A stretch of DNA of 11,545 nt from positions 1 to 11,545 of the forward strand of contig JAEVZN010000561.1 in the NCBI GenBank assembly GCA_023392205.1. The letters are read 5' to 3'. Positions 1 to 7,010 of the stretch are shown piece by piece. The position numbers and the translations under genes were made by a program. Numbering within the stretch: position 1 is the stretch's first letter; every line of letters starts with the position of its first letter. The notes under the pieces were generated by a model. That model was given only the letters and a program-made list of their open reading frames with translations. It did not search any database and had not been told where the DNA came from. This DNA is from Pseudomonadota bacterium. GTDB taxonomy: Bacteria; Pseudomonadota; Alphaproteobacteria; Rhizobiales; Xanthobacteraceae.

Positions 1-421
1 CCAGCGTCTTCTTCAGGAGCCGCGAGACTTCCCGCATGCCGAGCTGATCGGCCCAGGCGATCAATGTCCCGTAACGGGAAATCTCGTAATGCTCGACCGC
101 CTGCGCACCAGACAGCAATCCGGCATCATGGGCATCGGAGGTCTTGAATTCCTTCATGATCTCCTGTCCTTCCTCGACCAGGCCGAGGATGGCGGGGCAG
201 GTTTTGCCGCGCGCCGGCTTCTCGATCATTTCGAAAATCTGCTCGATCCGTTCGATCTGGCCTTCGGTCTCCGTGTGATGCTTCTCGAAGGCCTTGCGCA
301 GCTGGTCGGAATGCGCGGCCTTGGCCATTTTCGGCAAAGTTGTAAGGATTTTCTTTTCGGCGAAATAGATGTCTTTCAACGTATCGAGGAAAAGGTCTTC
401 GAGGGTTTTCTCTGCGGCCAT
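1..421 (-). CDS. DUF892 / YciF-type ferritin-like stress protein (3' end cut by window edge)
   Basis: Reading the minus strand from the ATG at 419-421 gives 140 open codons before the window edge. The start (MAAEKTLEDLFLDTLKDI) and the motif AVEHYEISRYGTLIAWA (about residues 108-124) are characteristic of the DUF892 family (YciE/YciF), four-helix ferritin-like proteins linked to stress responses. Candidate metal-site or helix-core residues visible include E22, H48/H49, E51/E53 and the E110-H111...E113 cluster. Family members are about 160-170 residues, so roughly 25 C-terminal residues lie outside the window. A GGGAG ribosome-binding site stands just upstream of the ATG. The gene follows dctM on the same strand after 88 bp but has its own EcfG-type promoter, so it is probably expressed independently of the transporter. 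The biochemical activity of the family is not well defined; family assignment is secure. Confidence 0.9.
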   Translation of the reverse strand, partial: MAAEKTLEDLFLDTLKDIYFAEKKILTTLPKMAKAAHSDQLRKAFEKHHTETEGQIERIEQIFEMIEKPARGKTCPAILGLVEEGQEIMKEFKTSDAHDAGLLSGAQAVEHYEISRYGTLIAWADQLGMREVSRLLKKTL

Positions 422-452
422 GACGGTATCTCCCGGTGAACGATACGCGCCA

Positions 453-477
453 AACGCATGGATGCAGCGGGAGTTCC
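453..477 (-). promoter_or_regulatory. Candidate EcfG (general stress response sigma) promoter for the DUF892 gene
   Basis: On the minus strand GGAAC (477-473) is followed by a 16-base spacer and CGTT (456-453). This matches the alphaproteobacterial EcfG consensus GGAAC-N16/17-CGTT exactly. The -10 element ends 31 bases before the ATG at 421, leaving a short leader that contains the GGGAG ribosome-binding site. Placement immediately in front of a stress-type ferritin-like gene, in the 88-bp gap after dctM, makes it functionally sensible. The match is seen directly; activity is inferred. Confidence 0.65.
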
Positions 478-509
478 GGTTCTTGGCAATGGCCAGCGAT
501 ATTTCCGTG

Positions 510-1826
510 TCAGTTCATTGTGCTGGGCAGCCACAACGACAATTGAGGGAAGGAGATCAGCAGCGTCATCACCACAACTTCGCAGGCCAGGAACCAGTAG
601 CAGCCGCGATAGATGGTCGTGAGCGGGATCTGGTTGTTGAGTGCGCCGGCGACGACGAAAATGTTGAAGCCGACCGGCGGCGTCAGCAGGCCGATGCCGA
701 TATATTTCACCACCAGCACGCCCAGCCAGATCAGATCGAGATCGAGCGCGATGAACATCGGGACAAAGACCGGCACTGTCAGCAGGATCATGCCGAGCGG
801 GTCGAGGAACATGCCGAGCACGATGTAGATCAGCGAAATCGAGATAACGAGCAGGATCGGGTCCAGCGCCCATGCGCCGACCATCTCGGTGAACAGGGAC
901 GAACTGCCGGACAGCGCCAGGAAGCGCGTATAGATCACCGCGCCGATGCCCACGAAGAACAGCTGGGCGGTGGTGCCCATGGCATCCTTCAGGCTGTCGA
1001 TGAAGCCGCGCAGCGAGAGCTTGCCCTGCACGATGCCGATCAGCGCCGCAACCAAGGCCCCGACGGCGCCCGATTCGGTCGGCGACATCACCCCCCAATC
1101 GAGACCGCCCATGACGGCCGCGATCAGCACCATGATCGGCCAGATATCGCGCAGCGACGCCCAGCGTTCGGCCCACATCGCCTGATGGCTTTCGAACTTG
1201 ACCGGCGGGCCGAGTTTCGGATTGAGCCAGCAGCGGATCACGATCATCGCCATATAGACGCCGGCGGTCAGCAAACCGGGAATGATGCCGGCCAGCAGCA
1301 ATTGCGCAACCGACACTTCGGCGAACACGCCGTAGACCACGAACAGGATGCTGGGCGGGATCAGCGCGTCGAGCGTGCCGCCGCTGGCGCAGACGCCGGT
1401 GGCGAGCGCGCGGTCGTATTTGTTCTTGAGCATTTCCGGCACCGAGAGTCGCGCCATCACGGCGGCGGCGGCGATGCTGGAACCGGAGGCCGCGCCGAAA
1501 CCCGCGCAGGCCCAATTGGTGGCGACGGCAAGTCCGCCGGGCAGCCGCCCGAACCAGGCATAGGCCGCACGGAACAGCGCGGCACCGATTCCGGAATTGG
1601 CGGCGATCGCGCCCATCAGCAGGAACATCGGGATTGCTGAGAGATCCCAATTGGCAGCAAATACGAACGGTGTGTCGCGCAGCACACTCAGCGCGACATT
1701 GAAATTGCGCAGGTACCAAAGTCCGAGCAGCGCGACGCCACCCATGGCGACGCCGATCGGCACGCGCAGGCCGATCAGAAGCAGCATCAGGGCGATGCTG
1801 GTGCCGGCAACGCCGAGTGTGCTCAC
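510..1826 (-). CDS. dctM: TRAP transporter large permease subunit DctM
   Basis: This 438-residue, very hydrophobic protein is the large membrane subunit of a tripartite ATP-independent periplasmic (TRAP) transporter, which imports organic acids using the sodium gradient. Family hallmarks include GGTLDALIPPSILFVVYG (about residues 149-166) and the near-C-terminal LTPPVGFNIFVVAG, both corresponding to the conserved hairpin/binding regions of DctM/SiaM proteins. Length is normal (about 425-440). Translation starts at GTG (1826-1824); GTGA overlaps the dctQ stop by four bases, indicating translational coupling. It is the last gene of the dctPQM unit. The next gene downstream has its own stress-type promoter. 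Substrate specificity cannot be read from the permease. Confidence 0.95.
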   Translation of the reverse strand: MSTLGVAGTSIALMLLLIGLRVPIGVAMGGVALLGLWYLRNFNVALSVLRDTPFVFAANWDLSAIPMFLLMGAIAANSGIGAALFRAAYAWFGRLPGGLAVATNWACAGFGAASGSSIAAAAVMARLSVPEMLKNKYDRALATGVCASGGTLDALIPPSILFVVYGVFAEVSVAQLLLAGIIPGLLTAGVYMAMIVIRCWLNPKLGPPVKFESHQAMWAERWASLRDIWPIMVLIAAVMGGLDWGVMSPTESGAVGALVAALIGIVQGKLSLRGFIDSLKDAMGTTAQLFFVGIGAVIYTRFLALSGSSSLFTEMVGAWALDPILLVISISLIYIVLGMFLDPLGMILLTVPVFVPMFIALDLDLIWLGVLVVKYIGIGLLTPPVGFNIFVVAGALNNQIPLTTIYRGCYWFLACEVVVMTLLISFPQLSLWLPSTMN

Positions 1827-2344
1827 GCCGGTTCACTCCGCGATTCGGTAGGTCGCGGACCGGTCAGGATCTCATCGACGATCTTGAGCGCCAGATAGAG
1901 CAGCATCAGGCCGCCAGCGACGGCTGGAACCCAACGGCTCGGCCAGACCGGAATGAACGTGGTGCCGGCCTGCCAGACTTCGCCCATGCGGGTCTGTCCG
2001 ATGGCCTGTGAGCCGGTCTGCCAGACGAACAGGGTCAGGTAGCCGACGACGAAAATCTTGACCGCGATATCCAGCCAGAACGAGGCCTTAGGCGGCAGCA
2101 GGCGTGTGAACACATCGACGCTCAAATGCCGGTTGTCCTGCGCCAGATAGGCCCAGGGCAAATAGGCGACGAGCACCATGTAATAGGCGGAAACGATTTC
2201 GGTGGAGCCGTCGATCGGCCGTCCGAAAAAAGCCCGTCCGGTCACATCGGCGCTGACATGCAGCATCATGAGTGTCCCGGCGCCGAGCGCGACCCACATG
2301 AAAATATGGATCGGCCATTCAATCCATCTGAGGAGGCGTTGCAT
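1823..2344 (-). CDS. dctQ: TRAP transporter small permease subunit DctQ
   Basis: A 173-residue protein with four predicted membrane helices (about residues 10-30, 45-70, 88-110 and 130-155) and the DctQ signature region GRAFFGRPIDGSTEIVSAYY followed by a conserved stretch ending in NRHLSVDVF. It forms the small membrane subunit that joins DctM in the TRAP translocation complex. The ATG at 2344 has only a poor Shine-Dalgarno sequence; the gene lies 114 bp downstream of dctP, separated by a strong stem-loop. Low initiation plus the hairpin would make the permeases less abundant than the binding protein, as is usual for binding-protein transporters. The stop overlaps the dctM GTG by four bases. 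Confidence 0.93.
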   Translation of the reverse strand: MQRLLRWIEWPIHIFMWVALGAGTLMMLHVSADVTGRAFFGRPIDGSTEIVSAYYMVLVAYLPWAYLAQDNRHLSVDVFTRLLPPKASFWLDIAVKIFVVGYLTLFVWQTGSQAIGQTRMGEVWQAGTTFIPVWPSRWVPAVAGGLMLLYLALKIVDEILTGPRPTESRSEPA

Positions 2345-2417
2345 GGCGATATGTCGGGCTTTGTCGGCGGAGTGACGGGAAGCAAGCGGCGAAACAGCCG
2401 GTAGGGCGAACCCGAAT

Positions 2418-2445
2418 GCTGCCGCCGGATCGCTCCGGCGGCAGC
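2418..2445 (-). promoter_or_regulatory. Strong stem-loop between dctP and dctQ
   Basis: A perfect 12-bp GC-rich stem (2418-2429 pairs with 2434-2445) closes a 4-base loop, 13 bases after the dctP stop codon. In the minus-strand transcript the stem is followed by AUUCGGG rather than a U-run, so it is not a canonical intrinsic terminator there. It resembles the 3'-protecting or attenuating hairpins often found after periplasmic binding-protein genes. On the plus strand it is followed by TTTT, but no plus-strand gene ends here. Structure is seen directly; function is inferred. Confidence 0.7.
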
Positions 2446-2458
2446 TTTTCGGTAAGGG

Positions 2459-3592
2459 TCAGAGCTTGTTGACGTCGATCTTGGAATAGATCTCGCGATT
2501 GAGCACTTCGATCAGCTTGTCGGTGTCGCGGCCGATTTCTGCCGAAAGCTTGCGCCACTTCTCGACGCTTGCTTCATAGGCATCGATGATCCGGCCCGGA
2601 TCCTTCAGGCCGAAGCTTTTGCCGATCTCGACATTACGGTCACGCTCGGTCTTCTTGTACTCGGTCGTCATCTTCTCGAAATCGGCGTCGGGCTTCACGA
2701 GCTGAACGCCCTTGTCCTTGATGACGGTCTGCAGGCCGGCTTCGTTGGCGACAATGAAGTTGCCGATCGCCATCTTCGCGCTCATGATGGCGGCCTGTTC
2801 CAGATGCAGCTTCTTTTGTTCGGGCGTGAACTTGTTCCAGGTGTCGCGGTTCATGAACATGCCGATGGCAGGGCCGGTCAGGCCGAGCGGGATATCGGTC
2901 ACGTATTTGGCGAAATCGGCATAGCCGAAGGTGCGCATCCAGTCGGCAATGCCGTGCTGGCAATCCAGACCGCCACGCTGCAGGAGGCTCACCGCTTCGA
3001 CCAGCGTTGCGCCGACAGGCACGGCCCCGGCCATCTTGAACATTTCGGCATTGCCGCCGGTGGCGCGGATGCGCTTGCCCTTGAGGTCGGACAGCGATTT
3101 CACCGGTTCACGGCAGGCGAGGAGATAGGCCGATGTTGTCCAGCCGCCCAGCGGCACTGCATTGAGTTTCTTCACCTCTTCGAGGCATTCGGGACAGTTC
3201 AGATACACTGTCTCCATGGCCGCGGCAGAGGCGGCCACCACGTCGTTATGCCCGAGGATCACGGTGGAGTAGATCATGAACAGGGCGGGAACCGTGTTCG
3301 GCACATAGGTCGGGACGGCGAGGCCGGCCTGGATCAGTCCGTCCTTGACGGCGGTGAAGGTGGTCTTGCCGTCGGCCAACTGGCCACCGGGAACCAGCTT
3401 CCACTTGATCTGTCCGTTGGTCTCTTTCTCGATGGTCTTGAAGATATCCGGCATCACATACGCGTTCTGGTATTCGCGCGCCGGGGTCCAGCTTCCGAAG
3501 ATCAGTTCCTGTTGTGCAGCGGCGGGTTGCGCCGCGGCAAGCGTCAGCGCGAGCGCGGCTGCGCCGAAGGTTTTTGAACGGTAGAAAGTCAT
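2459..3592 (-). CDS. dctP: TRAP transporter periplasmic substrate-binding protein DctP
   Basis: The 377-residue product begins MTFYRSKTFGAAALALTLAA and has a Sec signal peptide with likely cleavage near residue 26 (PAAAQ/QE). The mature part is a DctP-type solute receptor: KGKRIRATGG (172-180) carries the conserved Arg (R176) that usually salt-bridges the substrate carboxylate, and LLQRGGLDCQHG (203-214) matches the ALQxGxVDGQ-type motif. The ATG at 3592 is chosen because GGGAGGA sits 7-8 bases upstream and the signal peptide starts there; an in-frame extension to 3712 lacks these. Four cysteines (C133, C136, C160, C211) in the exported protein suggest disulfides. It heads the dctPQM unit, 226 bp after the flavin monooxygenase gene. 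An anionic, carboxylate-type ligand is likely; its identity is unknown. Confidence 0.95.
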   Translation of the reverse strand: MTFYRSKTFGAAALALTLAAAQPAAAQQELIFGSWTPAREYQNAYVMPDIFKTIEKETNGQIKWKLVPGGQLADGKTTFTAVKDGLIQAGLAVPTYVPNTVPALFMIYSTVILGHNDVVAASAAAMETVYLNCPECLEEVKKLNAVPLGGWTTSAYLLACREPVKSLSDLKGKRIRATGGNAEMFKMAGAVPVGATLVEAVSLLQRGGLDCQHGIADWMRTFGYADFAKYVTDIPLGLTGPAIGMFMNRDTWNKFTPEQKKLHLEQAAIMSAKMAIGNFIVANEAGLQTVIKDKGVQLVKPDADFEKMTTEYKKTERDRNVEIGKSFGLKDPGRIIDAYEASVEKWRKLSAEIGRDTDKLIEVLNREIYSKIDVNKL

Positions 3593-3731
3593 CGATATAT
3601 CCTCCCAAGGATGCGGCTGTAGCCGTTTGGCGTCTGCGGTTGACGCTGCGCTCCGGGGCCGCAAGTTGCGTTCCCGTCGGGCGTTGCGCGTCCGCAAATC
3701 CGATCGTGTCAATTCGATCCGGTCGCAGGCT

Positions 3732-3751
3732 ATAGTTGGATGTCCAACAAT
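3732..3751 (-). promoter_or_regulatory. Candidate operator/promoter element upstream of dctP
   Basis: The core GTTGGA-TG-TCCAAC (3735-3748) is a perfect 6+6 inverted repeat. Two further outer pairs (3732/3751 and 3733/3750) extend it to 20 bp with one mismatched pair (3734/3749). On the minus strand it is flanked by TTGAAT (3755-3750) and TATAGC (3734-3729), which could be -35 and -10 elements. Their 15-bp spacing is short, and the palindrome would fill the spacer, a classical repressor position. A second weaker repeat (CGATGC 3762-3767 with GCATCG 3780-3785) lies next to it. The form resembles GntR or similar dimeric-regulator sites, but no regulator gene is visible. Confidence 0.45.
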
Positions 3752-3818
3752 TCAATCTCCGCGATGCACAAAGTCACCCGCATCGTGCCGGTCACGGCGC
3801 CGCAGGCGGGGTGGGCGG

Positions 3819-5030
3819 TCAGGCGGCCGAAGCGGCTCCCGGCAATCCGATGGGCCGGCCCACGAGCTTGGCGGTGAAGCTTAACGCCTCGCGCTGGAAG
3901 GCCTTGTCGGCGCGCAGGCGTGCAAAGCGCTCATGGTCCGTTCGTTGCCGCTCCGGGTCGCTTTCCGACAGGCGGCGTTTGTTCTCGGCCGCCGCCGGTG
4001 CGGTAACTTCGGTGAAGACCCGGCGCCGCTCCTGCGCATAGCGGTCCAGCAAAGTCTCGTCCGCCTGACCGTGAATGACCGCCGGCAGGGCATCGCCCAA
4101 TAAATCGGCATCGAGCAGGCCCGACGTAAGGCCGAGTCCGCCGAAGGGATTGCACACATGGGCGGCATCCCCGGCCAGCAGCACGCGGCCCACGCGGAAG
4201 GTTTCTGCCGCGCGTTCATGCACCCGGAACGGACTGACCGCCTGCAGTTCGTAAGCGCCATCGTCCGGCAGCAGCGCCTTGTAATGATTGGCCACGCGGT
4301 CGCGCACGCTGTCTTCCGGCAACGAGGCGTCCTCGCCGAAAGTCACACGCCACAATCCGTGCCGGTCGGCCTTCACGATCACCGCCCAATGCACAGGGTC
4401 GACAATGAAGTTGGCGCGCGCATAGCCGCGCTGCTCGAAATCGTATACGACATTGGTGGAGACCAGCCGCTCGGGATGCGTATAGCCCTCGAAGGTGAGG
4501 CCCAGCGCTGCGCGTACCGTGCTGCGTCCGCCATCGGCTCCGACCAGCCAGTTGCAGCGGATGTCATAGGCGCGTCCGTCCGCGTCCACATGTACGGTCA
4601 GTCCGGTGGCGTCCTGCGCCAGACCGGTGACGCGGTTGCTCCAGCGCACGTCCGTCCCAGGCAATTCCAAAAGGCGGCGCAGGATCACGCGCGCCAGTTC
4701 ATGCTGCGGCATATGCAGGTTGAAGGGATAGGCAGTATCCTCCGGCTGCAAGACCTCCATGCTGGGCGCGGCGAGGATGCGGCCGTCCACGGTCCGGAAC
4801 TGGTAGTCCTGCTTGAGGATACCGGCGACCTTCAATTCATCCAGCAATCGCAGCCGGTCCAGCATCTGCACGGTGGGCGCGTGATAGACGATGGCGCGCG
4901 GCCAGCCGATGATCTCCGGTTCGCTGTCCAGCACCAGCACCGGAATGCCGGCGCGCGCGATCTTCAGCGCCGCGACAAGTCCGACAGGGCCTGCGCCCGC
5001 GACCACGACACCGTCGAAACGCTCCTGCAT
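3819..5030 (-). CDS. Class A FAD-dependent monooxygenase (aromatic-ring hydroxylase type)
   Basis: This 403-residue protein has the three fingerprints of group A flavoprotein hydroxylases (PHBH/PheA/MhpA type). They are the N-terminal FAD Rossmann motif GAGPVG (12-17) with an acidic residue D35 ending strand 2, the DG motif GADGGRS (164-170), and GDAAHVCNPFGGLGL (287-301) for FAD ribityl binding. Such enzymes use NAD(P)H and O2 to hydroxylate, commonly, phenolic or heteroaromatic acids. The length suits the compact single-component class without the extra C-terminal thioredoxin-like domain of PheA/MhpA. The ATG at 5030 shares its A with the TGA of the MetE-like gene (TGATG), so translation is coupled; a start 12 bases upstream (5042) is less likely because GAGG would abut it. 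It lies upstream of the TRAP genes on the same strand. Substrate is not predictable. Confidence 0.9.
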   Translation of the reverse strand: MQERFDGVVVAGAGPVGLVAALKIARAGIPVLVLDSEPEIIGWPRAIVYHAPTVQMLDRLRLLDELKVAGILKQDYQFRTVDGRILAAPSMEVLQPEDTAYPFNLHMPQHELARVILRRLLELPGTDVRWSNRVTGLAQDATGLTVHVDADGRAYDIRCNWLVGADGGRSTVRAALGLTFEGYTHPERLVSTNVVYDFEQRGYARANFIVDPVHWAVIVKADRHGLWRVTFGEDASLPEDSVRDRVANHYKALLPDDGAYELQAVSPFRVHERAAETFRVGRVLLAGDAAHVCNPFGGLGLTSGLLDADLLGDALPAVIHGQADETLLDRYAQERRRVFTEVTAPAAAENKRRLSESDPERQRTDHERFARLRADKAFQREALSFTAKLVGRPIGLPGAASAA

Positions 5031-6136
5031 CAATCGCCCCATACCTCGCGTGCCACATCCACGATCAGCGCAAGCTTTGCGAATTGTTCGTCCTCGGTCA
5101 GAAGATTCCCCGCCGCCGTCGACGCGAAGCCGCATTGTGGCGACAGGCACAGCTGATCGAGAGGGGCGTATTTTGCCGCTTCGTCGATGCGTCGCTTCAG
5201 AGCGTCCTTGCTCTCCAGCTTCCCGGTCTTGGTGGTCACGAGGCCGAGTACCACCATCTTGCCCTTGGGCAGGAAGCGGAGCGGCTCGAAGCCACCAGAG
5301 CGCTCGTCGTCATATTCCAGGAAGAACCCGTCGACATTGAGATCGTTGAGCAAAGCCTCGGCGACATGCGCGTAGCTGCCTTCCGCCATCCAGGCCGACT
5401 TGAAATTGCCGCGGCACAGATGTGTGCAGATCGCCATGCCGTCGGGCTTTTCAGCAATCGCATCGTTGAACAGCCTGATATAGCGCAGGTGCTGGGTCTC
5501 GGCGCCGTCACCGAGCATGGCGCGCCGCTTGGGATCGTTGAGAAAGGCGAGGCTGGTATCGTCGAGTTGCAGGTAAGTGCAACCGAGAGCGGCAAGGCCT
5601 GCAATCTGCTTGCGGTAGATAATTGCGAGATCGTCGAAGAAAAGGTCCCAGTCGGGATAGACATCGCGGTCGACCCCGCGTCCGGCCGGATAATGCATCA
5701 TGGAGGGCGAGGGCATGGTGAGTTTCGGCGTCACGCCCGCGACCGATTTCAGATACCTGAAATCCTCGGCAAAGATCGTGCGGTCGAGATGCATCCGCTC
5801 GCCGATCCGGTAAGCGACGAACTCAAAATCGATATCGCCGGTCTTGCTGCGGAACGGCACCTTGACAGTATCGGGCAGCTTTTCCACACCGCCGATGCTG
5901 TATTTGAAATCCATGAACCAGTCGACGCGGCGGAACTCGCCGTCCGTCACCGCCTGCAGCCCCACATCCTGCTGGCGGCGCACCACCGCAGCGACGGCGT
6001 CGTCCTCAATGGCCCGCAAGGCCGCGGCGTCGATGCGTCCCGCCGCAAAATCCTCGCGCGCGCGCAGCAGGACGGGCGGCCGTAACAGACTGCCGACATG
6101 ATCGGCGCGGAAGGGCGGTCGCGTGCGGGCGGACAT
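5030..6136 (-). CDS. MetE-like cobalamin-independent methyl/alkyl-transferase (core catalytic domain, zinc type)
   Basis: The 368-residue product corresponds to the C-terminal barrel of cobalamin-independent methionine synthase. Likely zinc ligands are H239 and C241 (CTHLCRGN), E274 (FFLEYDDE) and C335 (LSPQCGFAS), the pattern His-x-Cys...Glu...Cys that activates a thiol. The N-terminal ADHVGSLLRPP (11-21) matches the barrel entry motif of this family (YxjG/YxjH-like). It is half the length of full MetE (about 750) and lacks its N-terminal domain. Relatives include core methionine synthases and epoxyalkane:coenzyme M transferase, so the reaction could be methyl transfer to or alkylation of a thiol. 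The ATG at 6136 has a GGGAG site. It is the first gene of the minus-strand arm and is coupled to the flavin hydroxylase, arguing for a catabolic rather than housekeeping role. Family is certain, reaction is not. Confidence 0.85.
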   Translation of the reverse strand: MSARTRPPFRADHVGSLLRPPVLLRAREDFAAGRIDAAALRAIEDDAVAAVVRRQQDVGLQAVTDGEFRRVDWFMDFKYSIGGVEKLPDTVKVPFRSKTGDIDFEFVAYRIGERMHLDRTIFAEDFRYLKSVAGVTPKLTMPSPSMMHYPAGRGVDRDVYPDWDLFFDDLAIIYRKQIAGLAALGCTYLQLDDTSLAFLNDPKRRAMLGDGAETQHLRYIRLFNDAIAEKPDGMAICTHLCRGNFKSAWMAEGSYAHVAEALLNDLNVDGFFLEYDDERSGGFEPLRFLPKGKMVVLGLVTTKTGKLESKDALKRRIDEAAKYAPLDQLCLSPQCGFASTAAGNLLTEDEQFAKLALIVDVAREVWGD

Positions 6137-6191
6137 TTTTCGCTCCCAGTGTTCTTGTCGTTTTCTTTTCTTCCTGAGCGAAGATGGCGTC

Positions 6192-6219
6192 CATGTAAAG
6201 CGCGTGTCTGACCGGTCAA
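6192..6219 (-). promoter_or_regulatory. Candidate promoter and overlapping palindrome for the MetE-like gene
   Basis: TTGACC (6219-6214, minus) followed after 16 bases by TACATG (6197-6192) could act as -35 and -10 in the divergent intergenic region. A perfect 10-bp palindrome, TGACCGGTCA (6209-6218), overlaps the -35 and would be well placed for a dimeric repressor such as a TetR-type protein. The -10 is weak, so the promoter call is tentative. The palindrome is seen directly. Confidence 0.3.
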
Positions 6220-6248
6220 CGCCGCAATCCCGGCCACGCGATGGGGAA

Positions 6249-6279
6249 TTGCATTCCGCCTGCCGTGCGGCGATACAAT
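6249..6279 (+). promoter_or_regulatory. Candidate sigma-70-type promoter for the plus-strand arm
   Basis: TTGCAT (6249-6254) lies upstream of GATACAAT (6272-6279). Reading the -10 as GATACA gives a 17-bp spacer; reading it as TACAAT gives 19 bp. Transcription would start near 6286, just before the GGGGGG-type ribosome-binding site (about 6298-6304) of the alpha/beta hydrolase. This is the only reasonable match I see in the 172-bp divergent gap for this direction. Confidence 0.35.
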
Positions 6280-6308
6280 TGCGCGCGCAGCGGTATAGGG
6301 GGGATATT

Positions 6309-7010
6309 GTGGCAACGATTGTGGTGGCGCATGGGGCCTGGTCGTCGGCCTGGGCGTGGCAGAAGATGCGACCGCTGCTGCGCGCCGCAGGGCACGAGGT
6401 CTATACGCCGAGCTACACGGGACTTGGGGAGCGCGCCCACCTCATTCATCGGGGGATCGATCTCGATACCCATATCGCCGATGTGCTCGGCGTGCTGCAA
6501 TACGAAGACCTCACCGATGTCGTGCTGATCGGCCACAGCTATGGCGGCATGGTCGCGACCGGCGTTGCCGACCGTGCCGGCGGTCGCGTGACCCATCTCA
6601 TCTATCTCGATGCATTTGCGCCGCGCGATGGGCAGAGCTTGTTCGATCTGGTCGGGCCGGACACGGAAGCCAGGATGCGGCAAGGCGCAGCCGAACAGGG
6701 CGAAGGCTGGAAGGTGCCGTCCAACCCGATGCCGCCGGATACGCCGCCCGATTATGCCGCCTGGGCCGCGTCGCGCCGGATGATGCATCCGCTCAAATCC
6801 TTCGAGACAAGGATCGCATTATCGTCCGGACCAATGCCGAAGCGCAGCTACATCCATTGCACCCGCATTCCACCGCAGGATGTGTTCGGACAATTTGTAT
6901 CGCGTGCGAAAGAAGAGGGTTGGCCCTGTGCGGAGATCGATGCCAGCCACAATCCGCATATCACTGCGCCGGACGCTTTGCGTGATCTGTTGCAGGACCT
7001 GATGAAATAG
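6309..7010 (+). CDS. Alpha/beta-fold hydrolase (plant esterase/hydroxynitrile-lyase-like family)
   Basis: A 233-residue alpha/beta hydrolase beginning MATIVVAHGAWSSAWAW. The HGAW strand end (residues 8-11) supplies the oxyanion-hole region. GHSYGG (75-80) is the nucleophile elbow with S77, and SHNPH (213-217) carries the likely catalytic histidine (H214). D191 is a candidate acid. The layout and size match the compact group that includes methyl-salicylate-type esterases and hydroxynitrile lyases, which act on small esters or related carbonyl compounds. I chose the GTG at 6309 because a GGGGGGA site sits 4-11 bases upstream and the family's N-terminus begins exactly here; the longer in-frame reading from 6123 would cover the divergent promoter region. 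It is the first gene of the plus-strand arm. True substrate unknown. Confidence 0.88.
   Translation: MATIVVAHGAWSSAWAWQKMRPLLRAAGHEVYTPSYTGLGERAHLIHRGIDLDTHIADVLGVLQYEDLTDVVLIGHSYGGMVATGVADRAGGRVTHLIYLDAFAPRDGQSLFDLVGPDTEARMRQGAAEQGEGWKVPSNPMPPDTPPDYAAWAASRRMMHPLKSFETRIALSSGPMPKRSYIHCTRIPPQDVFGQFVSRAKEEGWPCAEIDASHNPHITAPDALRDLLQDLMK

Noticed and set aside
369..1640. Long plus-strand open frame opposite dctM
   Set aside because: Its translation is rich in His, Asp, Gln and Arg and resembles no protein; it is the antisense shadow of the clear dctM membrane protein.
376..1836. 486-codon minus-strand frame overlapping dctM
   Set aside because: Arg-rich nonsense composition in another frame of the dctM region; dctM has full family motifs and the correct coupling with dctQ.
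3593..3712. 40-residue N-terminal extension of DctP
   Set aside because: It would bury the signal peptide behind an Arg-rich segment and ignore the strong GGGAGGA site directly before 3592.
5031..5150. 40-residue N-terminal extension of the flavin monooxygenase
   Set aside because: It overlaps the MetE-like coding sequence; the FAD-binding fold starts right after the ATG at 5030.
5030..6136. Housekeeping methionine synthase MetE
   Set aside because: Only the catalytic half is present and the gene is coupled to a flavin hydroxylase beside a transporter; a biosynthetic role is possible but not favoured by the context.
6123..6308. 62-residue N-terminal extension of the alpha/beta hydrolase
   Set aside because: The family N-terminus begins at the GTG at 6309, which has a strong ribosome-binding site; the extension would run across the divergent promoter region.
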